Made by a program: the position numbers and the translations under genes. Below the pieces are notes generated by a model, which saw only the letters and a list, made by a program, of their open reading frames with translations, made no database searches and was not told the DNA's origin. A DNA stretch of 28,066 nucleotides, from NCBI GenBank assembly GCA_026982255.1, contig JALSHL010000057.1:1-28066 (forward strand), written 5' to 3'. Positions 7,398-15,119 of this stretch are shown here, piece by piece (positions within the stretch are counted from its first letter, which is position 1; each line of letters opens with the position of its first letter). Source of the stretch: Paracoccaceae bacterium. GTDB taxonomy: Bacteria; Pseudomonadota; Alphaproteobacteria; Rhodobacterales; Rhodobacteraceae.

Positions 7398-9149
7398 TCA
7401 CTCTTCGGAAAACGGGTCGATCGGGTCCCAGTTGTCACCCAGATCATCGGGGTCGATCGGCACGATATCCTCGTTGGCACCGTCGAATTCCAGCGCCCGC
7501 ACATCCCTGATCTCCGCCCCCGGAAACGTCTCCAGCACCACCTGCACCAAAGGATGCGCCGCCGCCTGCGCATACAGGTCATCGCGCGCCTCGGCCTTCA
7601 CCTCGCCAATGGTCTTGCCGCCGCCCTCCGATACAACCGAGACCCCCCAGCGCACACCGGTCCAGTTCTGCAACCGCGACGACAGCCGCGCCGCCAGATC
7701 GGTCGGCGCCTGCTCCGTCGGTTCGAACTCGATCCGCCCGGGGCTGTATTTCACCAGCCGCAGGTAGTTTTCCACCTCGACCAGCAGCTTCATGTCGCGG
7801 CGCGTGCGGATCAGGGCAACCACATCCTCGAACCGTTCATACCGCGCCAGCGCATCGGCACTGGCCTGCGGTGCCGGCATCGCGCCCGCCCCGCCCGCAA
7901 CCGTCGTGACCGCGCGTGCGGACACCCCGCCGCCACCGCCACCCGCAGGCCGCGCCCCGCCACCGCCACCACCCGGGGGCACCGGCGTATTCTGCAACTT
8001 GCGCACCAGATCGTCGGGCGTCGGCAGATCGGCCACATGGGTCAGCCGGATCACCGCCATTTCCGCCGCCATCATGGCATTCGGCGCGCTCGCCACCTCC
8101 TCCAGCGCTTTCAGCAGCATCTGCCACATCCGCGTCAGCGCCCGCATCGGCAGCCCCTCGGCCATGGCCACACCACGCGCGCGCTCGTCGGGGTTTACTG
8201 TCGGATCCTCCGCCGCTTCGGGCGAGATCTGCACCACACTCACCCAATGCGTCACCTCGGCCAGATCGCGCAACACCGCCATCGGATCGGCCCCGTCCGC
8301 GTATTGCCCGGACAACTCGTTCAGCGCCGCCGCCGTATCGCCGCGCATGATCATCTCGAACAGGTCCAGCACCCGCCCGCGATCCGCCAGCCCCAGCATA
8401 GCACGCACCTGATCGGCCGTGGTTTCCCCCGCCCCGTGCGCAATCGCCTGATCCATCAGCGACAGCGCATCGCGGACCGAGCCTTCGGCCGCCCGTGTCA
8501 CCAGCGCCAGCGCATCGCCGGAAATCGCCGCATTCTCCTTTTTCGCAATTCCTTCCAGAAACGCGATCATCACCTCCGGCTCGATCCGGCGCAAATCGAA
8601 CCGCTGGCAGCGTGACAACACCGTCACCGGCACCTTGCGGATCTCGGTGGTGGCAAAAATGAACTTCACATGCTCCGGCGGCTCCTCCAGCGTTTTCAGC
8701 AACGCATTGAAGGCCGAGGTGGACAGCATATGCACCTCGTCGATGATATAGACCTTGTAGCGGGCCGAGGCCGCCCGATAATGCACGCTCTCGATAATCT
8801 CGCGAATGTCACCGACACCAGTGCGCGAGGCGGCGTCCATCTCCAGCACATCCACATGCCGCCCCTCGGTAATGGAGACACAATGCTCGCATTCCCCGCA
8901 CGGCTCGATCGTCGGCCCGCCCTTGCCGTCCGCCCCGATACAGTTCAGCCCCTTGGCAATGATCCGCGCCGTGGTGGTTTTACCGGTGCCGCGAATCCCC
9001 GTCATGATAAACGCGTGCGCGATCCGGTCGGATTCGAAGGCATTGCGCAGGGTGCGCACCATGGCCTCCTGCCCGATCAGGTCACGAAAGGTCTCCGGCC
9101 GGTATTTGCGGGCTAGAACCTGATAGGCTGGCGTGTCGGTGTCGGTCAT
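7398..9149 (-). CDS. dnaX: DNA polymerase III subunit gamma/tau
   Basis: DnaX (583 aa) is the ATPase of the clamp loader and organises the replisome. It shows ARKYRPETFRDLIGQ at the N-terminus and Walker A GIRGTGKTTTAR (51-62). The zinc module is C70, C84, C87 and C90. Walker B is YIIDEVHML (about 134-142) and the sensor/SRC motif is LSRCQRFDLRRI. A low-complexity Gly/Pro/Ala linker (about 385-415) separates the AAA+ part from the C-terminal tau domain, which ends in an acidic tail. The linker is read through without a stop. I see no convincing programmed frameshift signal, so the full tau form is annotated. A ggag site precedes the ATG. Confidence 0.98.
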   Translation of the reverse strand: MTDTDTPAYQVLARKYRPETFRDLIGQEAMVRTLRNAFESDRIAHAFIMTGIRGTGKTTTARIIAKGLNCIGADGKGGPTIEPCGECEHCVSITEGRHVDVLEMDAASRTGVGDIREIIESVHYRAASARYKVYIIDEVHMLSTSAFNALLKTLEEPPEHVKFIFATTEIRKVPVTVLSRCQRFDLRRIEPEVMIAFLEGIAKKENAAISGDALALVTRAAEGSVRDALSLMDQAIAHGAGETTADQVRAMLGLADRGRVLDLFEMIMRGDTAAALNELSGQYADGADPMAVLRDLAEVTHWVSVVQISPEAAEDPTVNPDERARGVAMAEGLPMRALTRMWQMLLKALEEVASAPNAMMAAEMAVIRLTHVADLPTPDDLVRKLQNTPVPPGGGGGGARPAGGGGGGVSARAVTTVAGGAGAMPAPQASADALARYERFEDVVALIRTRRDMKLLVEVENYLRLVKYSPGRIEFEPTEQAPTDLAARLSSRLQNWTGVRWGVSVVSEGGGKTIGEVKAEARDDLYAQAAAHPLVQVVLETFPGAEIRDVRALEFDGANEDIVPIDPDDLGDNWDPIDPFSEE

Positions 9150-9176
9150 GCTGGCTCCGGTTTTCTGGTGCCGGGG

Positions 9177-9205
9177 ATTCTAGTTTGCACGGCGTGAAAT
9201 TGCGA
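9177..9205 (-). promoter_or_regulatory. Possible dnaX promoter
   Basis: On the minus strand, tagaat (9177-9182) is a 5/6 match to the sigma-70 -10 box and lies 27 bases before the dnaX ATG. The -35 position with a 17-base spacer reads tcgcaa, which is weak. Just upstream of it is a GACTC, a CcrM-type GANTC site. The call rests on the -10 match alone. Confidence 0.3.
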
Positions 9206-9226
9206 GTCTCTTTCGCCCCGCTCCTA

Positions 9227-9245
9227 CCTGACAATTTCCTGACAA
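9227..9245 (+). promoter_or_regulatory. Direct repeat with 11-bp period, candidate OmpR/PhoB-type regulator site
   Basis: The octamer cctgacaa occurs at 9227-9234 and again at 9238-9245, separated by ttt, so the repeat period is exactly 11 bp. OmpR/PhoB family regulators bind such head-to-tail half-sites about one helical turn apart, and the known Pho box has CTGTCA repeats with the same spacing. It lies 96 bases before the ATG of the small Tat-exported protein, the first gene of the cluster that also encodes an OmpR-type regulator. Autoregulation or PhoB control are both possible. Confidence 0.45.
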
Positions 9246-9340
9246 CCCGTGTAAGGGTTTTGAACAGGGACATGGGCTAGACCTTTCTTCGAGGGGACAG
9301 AATGATTCGTCCTCCTGAACACCGCAGAAGGAAAAAAGAT

Positions 9341-9742
9341 ATGACCAAATCCAACGAAGTACTCTCCCGCCGCAAGGCACTGGCCCGCATCGGCGGCCTC
9401 GCCGCAGCAGCCTACGCTGTTCCGGCCTTCACCACCCTGTCCATGGCACAGGCCGGCAGCGGCACCAGCGGCGCTTCCGCCCCGTCGGCTCCGTCCGCTC
9501 CGAGCGGCCCGAGCAACTCCGGCCCCAGCATGTCCGGCCCCAGCGGCACCAACATGGGCACCAATACCCCGACCACCGGCACTGCAGCCACACCGGCCGA
9601 GATCGCCGCTGTTTGTGGTCCCGAGGACCTGACCAACTCGGCCTATGTCCAGTGTGTTGTTGACAACGGCTTCCCGCTGCCGCCGGGCTTCGTAATCCCG
9701 GCCGACGTTGTTGTTCCGGCAGGATACGGCGTCGTCAACTAA
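9341..9742 (+). CDS. Small Tat-exported Ser/Pro/Gly-rich protein of unknown function
   Basis: The product is 133 aa. Residues 1-38 form a twin-arginine signal (SRRKALARIG, R10-R11) with a likely cleavage site after AQA (36-38). The mature part opens with a low-complexity stretch (about 39-84) rich in Ser, Pro, Gly and Thr, with repeated PSAPSAP and SGPS units. It ends in a short, better-ordered tail with two cysteines (C92, C105) and a hydrophobic Val/Pro-rich C-terminus ending GYGVVN. I do not recognise a family. The ATG at 9341 follows agaagga; an in-frame ATG at 9302 would put 13 extra residues before the signal. It is the first gene of the cluster with the kinase-PqqD fusion and may be a substrate of that system, which is inference. 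Confidence 0.78.
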   Translation: MTKSNEVLSRRKALARIGGLAAAAYAVPAFTTLSMAQAGSGTSGASAPSAPSAPSGPSNSGPSMSGPSGTNMGTNTPTTGTAATPAEIAAVCGPEDLTNSAYVQCVVDNGFPLPPGFVIPADVVVPAGYGVVN

Positions 9743-9804
9743 CAGGCGTTCACACCGGCGGCCCAACAAAATTTGTCCCTTGAAGGGCTTCCGGTGTAAG
9801 CTTT

Positions 9805-9830
9805 CCTCCCGCCCCCTTTCCGGCGGGAGG
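9805..9830 (+). terminator. Strong hairpin between the small Tat protein and the kinase-PqqD gene
   Basis: The arms cctcccgcc (9805-9813) and ggcgggagg (9822-9830) pair perfectly around an 8-base loop. There is no T-run after it (aatcattta), so it is not a classic rho-independent terminator. It may be a leaky terminator or an mRNA-stabilising stem that lets the first gene be expressed more strongly than the rest of the operon. Confidence 0.5.
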
Positions 9831-9862
9831 AATCATTTATCCGGGCAAGAAAGGCGTAAAGA

Positions 9863-11149
9863 ATGGGCGAGGCTGCAACATATCTGCATCTTGACACCCT
9901 GATCGCCCCTGTCTCGTTGCGTGTGGACGATACCTACCTGCGCGCGCTCCCTTCGGTATTCCCGAACTGGCCCTTCGCATTGCGCGATACCTTCGAACAA
10001 CCGCCGTTCGCCTCGGTCACCCGTCGGGAGGGCGGCTATACGCTGACCTCGCCGTTCATGGACCGGAGCGTGACACATAATGATCCGGTCGACAGCCTGT
10101 GCGCCCTGATCGTCGAAATCGCCTGGGCCCGCCTGCGACAGGACACACACCTGCTGTGCCTGCACGGCGCTGCCGTCGAGTTCTCCGGCCGCCTCGTGGT
10201 TTTCCCCAGCACCCGCCGCGCCGGCAAAAGCACTCTGACCGTTGCGCTCGCCAGTGCCGGAAAAACCGTATTCACCGATGATTTCCTACCGCTGCAAATC
10301 GGCGACAACAACCGCATAGAGGGGCTGTCGCACGGCATCTCGCCGCGGCTTCGCCTTCCGGTGCCGTCGCAATTCGGCTCCCGGGCCGAGGCCTATATCG
10401 CCGCGCACCCCGGGATTTCCAACGAACGTTACCGCTACATCACGCCCGCTCCGGCGGACCTCGCCCGTTTCAACCAGTCGGCTCCGATCGGCGCACTGGT
10501 TTTCCTCGAACGCGCCGAAGGCCGCGACCCACATATCGAGGAGACCACAGCAGCCGAGACCCTGCGCACCCTGATCACCCAGAACTTCTCGCGCGCCATG
10601 AACGCCGCCGGCATCCTGAAAGTGCTGGGCGCTGTCGCGGAACAGACGCCGGCCTACCGGCTGCAATACGACGCGGTTGAACCGGCCATCGCCCTGCTCG
10701 AATCCCGTTTCGTCAATTGGCAGCATCCGCCCGCTACCTTTGCCGGAACACCGGAGGAATCCCTGTTTGCCTCGGCTCTGGAAACAGACGGCTGGGCCAG
10801 CGGGCCGGACATCGGGACCGCGACCCTGTTGCAGGCCCCCGGCATTACGGAAGTTTCCACCGACGGCGAACGCTTCCTTTCCGGTCGCAACGGCAAAAGT
10901 ATCCACAACCTCAATGACGGCGCCGCCATGATCTGGCGTCTTCTGGAAGAACCCGCTACCGCCGGCGAAATTGTCGAGATGCTCCACGCGGTCTTCCCCG
11001 AACAAAAGAAAGAGACGATCCACAGCGACGTTATGGAAACCCTTGCCGCATTTGCGGCCAACGGCCTGCTCGTTTCCGGCAGCGGGATTTGCCAATCCGG
11101 CGAAATTCCGGCAGAAACAGCAGCAGAACATGTAAACGGGAAACAATGA
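9863..11149 (+). CDS. HPr-kinase-like domain fused to a PqqD-like (RRE) domain
   Basis: The protein is 428 aa. Residues about 95-200 resemble the C-terminal kinase domain of HPr kinase. They contain LHGAAVEFSGRLVVF, a P-loop-like STRRAGKSTL (116-125) and FTDDFLPL (137-144), which matches the HprK Asp-Asp segment. The first glycine of the canonical GxxxxGKS loop is replaced, so ATP binding is likely but not assured. Residues about 326-405 resemble PqqD, the peptide-binding RiPP recognition element, with FLSGRNGKSIHNLNDGAAMI and a winged-helix C-terminus. No HPr or PTS gene is nearby. A plausible role is phosphorylation of, or chaperone binding to, a ribosomal peptide or protein such as the two Tat-exported neighbours. 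Its TGA overlaps the next ATG (ATGA at 11146). Confidence 0.75.
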   Translation: MGEAATYLHLDTLIAPVSLRVDDTYLRALPSVFPNWPFALRDTFEQPPFASVTRREGGYTLTSPFMDRSVTHNDPVDSLCALIVEIAWARLRQDTHLLCLHGAAVEFSGRLVVFPSTRRAGKSTLTVALASAGKTVFTDDFLPLQIGDNNRIEGLSHGISPRLRLPVPSQFGSRAEAYIAAHPGISNERYRYITPAPADLARFNQSAPIGALVFLERAEGRDPHIEETTAAETLRTLITQNFSRAMNAAGILKVLGAVAEQTPAYRLQYDAVEPAIALLESRFVNWQHPPATFAGTPEESLFASALETDGWASGPDIGTATLLQAPGITEVSTDGERFLSGRNGKSIHNLNDGAAMIWRLLEEPATAGEIVEMLHAVFPEQKKETIHSDVMETLAAFAANGLLVSGSGICQSGEIPAETAAEHVNGKQ

Positions 11150-11685
11150 CCATGTCCGCGCGTAACCAGCACAACAACCCGACCCGCCGCGAGGCCCTGC
11201 GTCGTCTCGGCCTCGCCGTTACGACCGCCTATGTCGCGCCCAGCGTGTTGCTGGTCAGCGAGGCGCGGGCATCGAGTTCGGGCACCTCGCAGCCGACTCC
11301 GCCCAGCGGCCCCACCAACGGTTCGCCGCCGACACCGCCGACACCGCCGACCGCCCCGAGCAATATCGAGGAGATCGAGGCAGACGTCATCGAAACGGAC
11401 TCCTGCAAAAACGCCCGAAACGTCGCCAACCCCGATACCCCCTTTATCAGCGCCCACGATTTCGAACGCGCGCAACAGGCTGTCGAGGCCGGCTACGCCA
11501 AACCGCTGGACTCCATCTGGTCCTCCTTTATGGCCGAATACCCCGGCCAGGTCATCAGTATCGAATTTACCGGCTATCGCTGGCGCCCCCGTTTCCGCTT
11601 CAGGGCAATTTCCGCCAGCGGACGTCTGGAAACCGTGATAGTATCCGCCCGCACAGGTGAAATTGAAAAAATCATAGGCTGCTGA
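11146..11685 (+). CDS. Tat-exported Ser/Pro-rich protein with C-terminal PepSY domain
   Basis: The product is 179 aa. A twin-arginine signal (TRREALRRLG, R14-R15) is followed by likely cleavage after ARA (40-42). Residues 43-72 are a Ser/Thr/Pro/Gly linker with PPTPPTPPT. Residues about 112-173 look like a PepSY domain: KPLDSIWSSFMAEYPGQVIS, then a strand pair, then ETVIVSARTGEIEKI. PepSY proteins are often encoded beside two-component systems and are thought to modulate proteases or sensors in the envelope. Cys87 and the final residue Cys179 could form a disulfide. The ATG at 11146 overlaps the kinase gene stop, and the TGA overlaps the regulator ATG, so all three are coupled. The signal is strikingly like that of the 9341 gene. 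Confidence 0.82.
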   Translation: MTMSARNQHNNPTRREALRRLGLAVTTAYVAPSVLLVSEARASSSGTSQPTPPSGPTNGSPPTPPTPPTAPSNIEEIEADVIETDSCKNARNVANPDTPFISAHDFERAQQAVEAGYAKPLDSIWSSFMAEYPGQVISIEFTGYRWRPRFRFRAISASGRLETVIVSARTGEIEKIIGC

Positions 11686-12368
11686 TGCGCATTTTAATTG
11701 TCGAGGACGAGGCGAAAATCGCCACCTCGATCAGGGACGTTCTGGTGGATTCCGGATTTGTGCCGGAAATCTCGACCGACGGCGAGGATGCCTGGTTCCG
11801 TGGCGGGACCGAGGATTACTCCGCCGCCATCCTCGATATCGGCCTGCCGAAGCTCGACGGTCTCAGCGTGCTGCGCAACTGGCGCAACGAAAAGGTGGAC
11901 ATGCCGGTGATCCTGCTCACCGCCAAGGGCAGCTGGTCGGAACGGGTGGACGGCATCGACGCCGGTGCCGACGACTACCTGGTCAAACCGTTCCACATGG
12001 AAGAACTGATCGCCCGCCTGCGCGCCCTGCTGCGCCGCTCCGGTGCCGATAAAAACACCCGCCTGAAGGCCGGCCCGCTGGTTCTCGACACCAAACAGAT
12101 GCGGGTTACGGTCGACGGCAGCCCTGTCAACGTCACACCGCTGGAATTCCGTCTGCTTAACTATCTGCTGCACCAGCGCGGTCGCGTCATCTCGCAAGAG
12201 GAACTGGCCACCAACATCTATTTCCAGGACCAGGAGCCGGACAGCAACGCCATCGAGGTCCTCGTCGGTCGCCTGCGCCGGAAACTGAAAACAAAGGTCA
12301 TCGAGACCCGCCGCGGTTTCGGCTACATGATCCCCGAGGACGGGCCGGACGGTGGGGAAACGGCGTGA
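11685..12368 (+). CDS. OmpR/PhoP-family response regulator
   Basis: The 227-aa protein begins MRILIVEDE with acidic pocket residues E7-D8. It has the phospho-acceptor D51 (AAILDIGLPKLDG), the switch Thr in LLTAKG and the conserved Lys101 in YLVKPF. The C-terminal half is a winged-helix DNA-binding domain with TPLEFRLLNYLL and the recognition region SNAIEVLVGRLRRKL, ending in a RRGFGYM wing. It should act as a transcription factor on direct-repeat sites. Its start overlaps the PepSY gene stop (TGATG) and its stop overlaps the GTG of the kinase gene, so it is paired with that kinase. The direct repeat at 9227 is a candidate target. Confidence 0.96.
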   Translation: MRILIVEDEAKIATSIRDVLVDSGFVPEISTDGEDAWFRGGTEDYSAAILDIGLPKLDGLSVLRNWRNEKVDMPVILLTAKGSWSERVDGIDAGADDYLVKPFHMEELIARLRALLRRSGADKNTRLKAGPLVLDTKQMRVTVDGSPVNVTPLEFRLLNYLLHQRGRVISQEELATNIYFQDQEPDSNAIEVLVGRLRRKLKTKVIETRRGFGYMIPEDGPDGGETA

Positions 12369-13714
12369 AATCCTTCTCGCTTTCCCTGCGGCTGATCCTG
12401 CTGGCCTGCGTCTCGATCTCGCTCGCCCTTGCCGCCACCGGATTCTTCCTGAACAAGCAATTCTACAACTACTTCGAGGAACGCATCTATTCGGAGCTGG
12501 ACCAGTATCTGAAACAGGTCACCGCCCGTATCGTCATCAACCCCGACAACAGCATCTCGGTCCAGCCACTGCCGGACCCACGCTTTACCCTGCCCTTCAG
12601 CGGCCTCTACTGGCAGGTTACCGAGGAGGGGCAGGAACCTGTCCTTTCCCGTTCGCTCTGGGGCAAGACCATCGACCTGCCGCCCAATACGACCCCCGGC
12701 GAGGAAATCCGCCACGCGACCACAGCCGGTAACGGCGTCCCTGTTCTCGCCCTCGGCTGGACGATCCTGCTGGGGGACGAGGACGACCGCCGCGCCCTGT
12801 CCCTGACTGTCGCCGTGGACAAAAGCGAGGTCGACGAAGCCGCCGCCGGTTTCCGCCTTGCCTTCCTGCAATGGCTGTCGCTGATGTTCCTCGCCCTGAT
12901 CCTCGCCTCGTGGATCCAGGTCCGCCTCGGCCTGGCCCCGCTGGAGGCCATCCGCCGCAAGGTCGAACAGGTTCGTTCCGGCACCCGCGACCGGCTGGAG
13001 GGCCGCTTCCCGCGCGAGGTGCAGCCACTGGTGCAGGAGGTGAACGAACTTCTGGACCTGCACCGGATATCCCTTGCCGAAGCCCGCGCCCGTGCCAGCG
13101 ATCTGGCCCACGGCCTGAAAACCCCGCTCACGGTCATGCTCGCCCTGGCCCGCGACCTGCGCGCCAAAGGAGACGAAACCGGCGCCAAAGACATCGAGGA
13201 ACAGGTCGAATCCATGCGCCATTACATCGAGCGCGAACTGGCACGGGTGCGCACGAAAACCCCTGCCGGCAACGGTGCCAAAGCCGCTCCCGTCGCCGCG
13301 AAAATGGTCTCCGCCATCGAACGGTTCCCGCGCGAAACCCCGCTGGAATGGCAGGTCGATGTCCCCGATACCCTCGTCACCCCCTTCGATGAACACGACC
13401 TGTCCGAGATGCTCGGCAATACCCTCGACAACGCCCGGAAATGGGCCAAAAGCATCGTGCGTGTCGTCGGTGGCCACAACAACGTAAGCGCCTTCCTGCG
13501 GATCGAGGATGACGGCCCCGGCGTTCCCGAGGATCTTTTCGACTCCATCCTCGAACGCGGCGAACGGCTGGATCCCGACGTGCAGGGACAGGGGCTCGGC
13601 CTCGCCATCTGCGCCGATATGGCCGCGGCCTACGGCGCGGCGTTTTCGCTCGGGCGGTCAGAGCTTGGCGGGCTGGCGGTGGAAATCCGCTGGGACCGGC
13701 AAAATCCGCAGTAA
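12365..13714 (+). CDS. PhoQ-like sensor histidine kinase
   Basis: The 449-aa inner-membrane kinase has a membrane segment at about 9-29, a periplasmic sensor of roughly 135 residues and a second membrane segment at about 166-186. A short HAMP-like linker (about 187-240) follows. The H-box is ASDLAHGLKTPLTVM with H249, close to the PhoQ form HxLKTPL. The ATP-binding part has N352/N356 (GNTLDNARKWA), the G1 box EDDGPGVP (381-388) and the G2 box GQGLGLAI (408-415). All catalytic elements are present. The start is GTG at 12365, overlapping the regulator stop (GTGA). The signal is unknown; the upstream PepSY protein may contact the sensor domain. The next gene downstream is ugd, which PhoP-type systems control in enteric bacteria. 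Confidence 0.95.
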   Translation: MKSFSLSLRLILLACVSISLALAATGFFLNKQFYNYFEERIYSELDQYLKQVTARIVINPDNSISVQPLPDPRFTLPFSGLYWQVTEEGQEPVLSRSLWGKTIDLPPNTTPGEEIRHATTAGNGVPVLALGWTILLGDEDDRRALSLTVAVDKSEVDEAAAGFRLAFLQWLSLMFLALILASWIQVRLGLAPLEAIRRKVEQVRSGTRDRLEGRFPREVQPLVQEVNELLDLHRISLAEARARASDLAHGLKTPLTVMLALARDLRAKGDETGAKDIEEQVESMRHYIERELARVRTKTPAGNGAKAAPVAAKMVSAIERFPRETPLEWQVDVPDTLVTPFDEHDLSEMLGNTLDNARKWAKSIVRVVGGHNNVSAFLRIEDDGPGVPEDLFDSILERGERLDPDVQGQGLGLAICADMAAAYGAAFSLGRSELGGLAVEIRWDRQNPQ

Positions 13715-13738
13715 AACATAAAATGGGGAAATATTCCG

Positions 13739-13769
13739 TTAACCATTTTCCGCTTCTATGCCATAGAAT
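13739..13769 (+). promoter_or_regulatory. Possible ugd promoter
   Basis: The hexamer tagaat (13764-13769) is a 5/6 match to the -10 consensus. ttaacc (13739-13744) is a 4/6 match to -35 with a long 19-base spacer. It lies in the only gap (91 bases) between the kinase gene and ugd, so ugd may have its own promoter. The spacing weakens the call. Confidence 0.3.
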
Positions 13770-13805
13770 TCGCAAAACGCGGTATTTCTGACAGGAGCAT
13801 TTTTC

Positions 13806-15119
13806 GTGAAAATTGTTATGATCGGCGCCGGTTACGTCGGACTTGTCTCGGGCGTCTGCTTTTCGGATTTCGGCCATCAGGTCACCTGCGTTGAAAAGGA
13901 CGCCGGCCGCCTCGCGAAACTGCGTGCCGGAGAGGTGCCTATTTTCGAACCCGGGCTGGAACAACTGATGTCCCGCAACATGGCCGAGGGACGGTTGACC
14001 TTTTCGGGCGACCTGGGTGCGGCCATGGAAGGGGCGGATGCGGTATTTATCGCCGTCGGCACCCCTGCCCGGCGCGGCGACGGCTTTGCCGATCTGACCT
14101 ATGTCTACGACACCGCGCGCGAGATCGGCGAGAAGCTGAAAACCCCGACCGTTGTCGTCACCAAATCCACCGTCCCCATCGGCACCAACCGCGAAGTGCA
14201 GCGCATCATCGACAGCTGCAATCCGCCGGTGCGGGCCGAGGTGGCCTCCAACCCCGAATTCCTGCGCGAAGGCTCGGCGATCGAGGATTTCATGCGCCCG
14301 AACCGCATCGTCGCCGGCGTGCAAAGCCCCGAAGCCGAGGAGGTCCTGCGCCACATCTACCGCCCACTGAACCTGCGCGAAACGCCGATCCTGTTCACCG
14401 GTCTGGAAACGGCCGAGACGATCAAATACGCCGCCAACGCCTTTCTGGCGACGAAAATCACCTTCATCAACGAAATCGCCGACCTGTGCGAAAAAACCGG
14501 TGGCGATGTGCAGCAGGTCGCCAAGGGCATCGGGCTGGACGCGCGCATCGGCGGCAAGTTCCTGCACGCGGGGCCGGGCTATGGCGGCAGCTGTTTTCCC
14601 AAGGACACGCTGGCGCTGGTGCAGACCGGCCAGCAACACGGCGCCCCGCAGCGGATTGTCGAAACCGTGGTTGCGGTTAACGATGCCCGCAAATCCGCAA
14701 TGACACAGAAAATCGTCGCGGCCTGCGGCGGCTCGGTCAAAGGCAAGCGCATCGCGGTGCTGGGCGTGACCTTCAAGCCCAACACCGACGACATGCGCGA
14801 CGCCCCCTCGCTGGTGATCCTGCCGGAACTGATGGAACAGGGCGCCGCCATCACCGCCTGCGACCCCGAGGGCGGCGCGGAAGCCCGTCGTCTGCTGCCC
14901 GGCGTTGACTGGGTGGAGGATGCCTATGCCGCCGCCGACGGGGCCGATGCGCTGGTGATCATCACCGAATGGAACATGTTCCGCGGGCTGGACCTGCCGC
15001 GGATCAGGGAGACCCTCGCCGCGCCGGTCTTTGTCGATCTGCGCAATATTTATCCGGTGTCCGAGGTCGAGGCCGCGGGCCTCTCCCACACCGGCGTTGG
15101 TAAAGGAAGTGTAAACTAG
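13806..15119 (+). CDS. ugd: UDP-glucose 6-dehydrogenase
   Basis: Ugd (437 aa, normal length) oxidises UDP-glucose to UDP-glucuronate with two NAD+. The N-terminal Rossmann motif is MKIVMIGAGYVGLVSG. The catalytic Cys263 lies in GPGYGGSCFPKDTLAL. The segments SNPEFLREGSAI (substrate loop) and ETIKYAANAFLATKITFINE, and the C-terminal LGVTFKPNTDDMRDAPS, are all as expected. The start is GTG at 13806, with acaggag about 10 bases upstream; no ATG gives this N-terminus. The next gene begins directly after the TAG with no spacer and uses the product, so the pair forms a uronic-acid sugar-nucleotide operon for envelope polysaccharide. Confidence 0.97.
   Translation: MKIVMIGAGYVGLVSGVCFSDFGHQVTCVEKDAGRLAKLRAGEVPIFEPGLEQLMSRNMAEGRLTFSGDLGAAMEGADAVFIAVGTPARRGDGFADLTYVYDTAREIGEKLKTPTVVVTKSTVPIGTNREVQRIIDSCNPPVRAEVASNPEFLREGSAIEDFMRPNRIVAGVQSPEAEEVLRHIYRPLNLRETPILFTGLETAETIKYAANAFLATKITFINEIADLCEKTGGDVQQVAKGIGLDARIGGKFLHAGPGYGGSCFPKDTLALVQTGQQHGAPQRIVETVVAVNDARKSAMTQKIVAACGGSVKGKRIAVLGVTFKPNTDDMRDAPSLVILPELMEQGAAITACDPEGGAEARRLLPGVDWVEDAYAAADGADALVIITEWNMFRGLDLPRIRETLAAPVFVDLRNIYPVSEVEAAGLSHTGVGKGSVN

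Noticed and set aside
7900..8000. Programmed frameshift in dnaX that would give a separate gamma subunit
   Set aside because: The region has Gly/Pro repeats but no A-rich slippery site of the E. coli kind, and the frame continues cleanly to the tau tail.
9150..9300. Possible SRP (4.5S) RNA gene next to dnaX
   Set aside because: The conserved SRP loop sequence (GGTCAGGTCCGGAAGGAAGC type) is absent on both strands.
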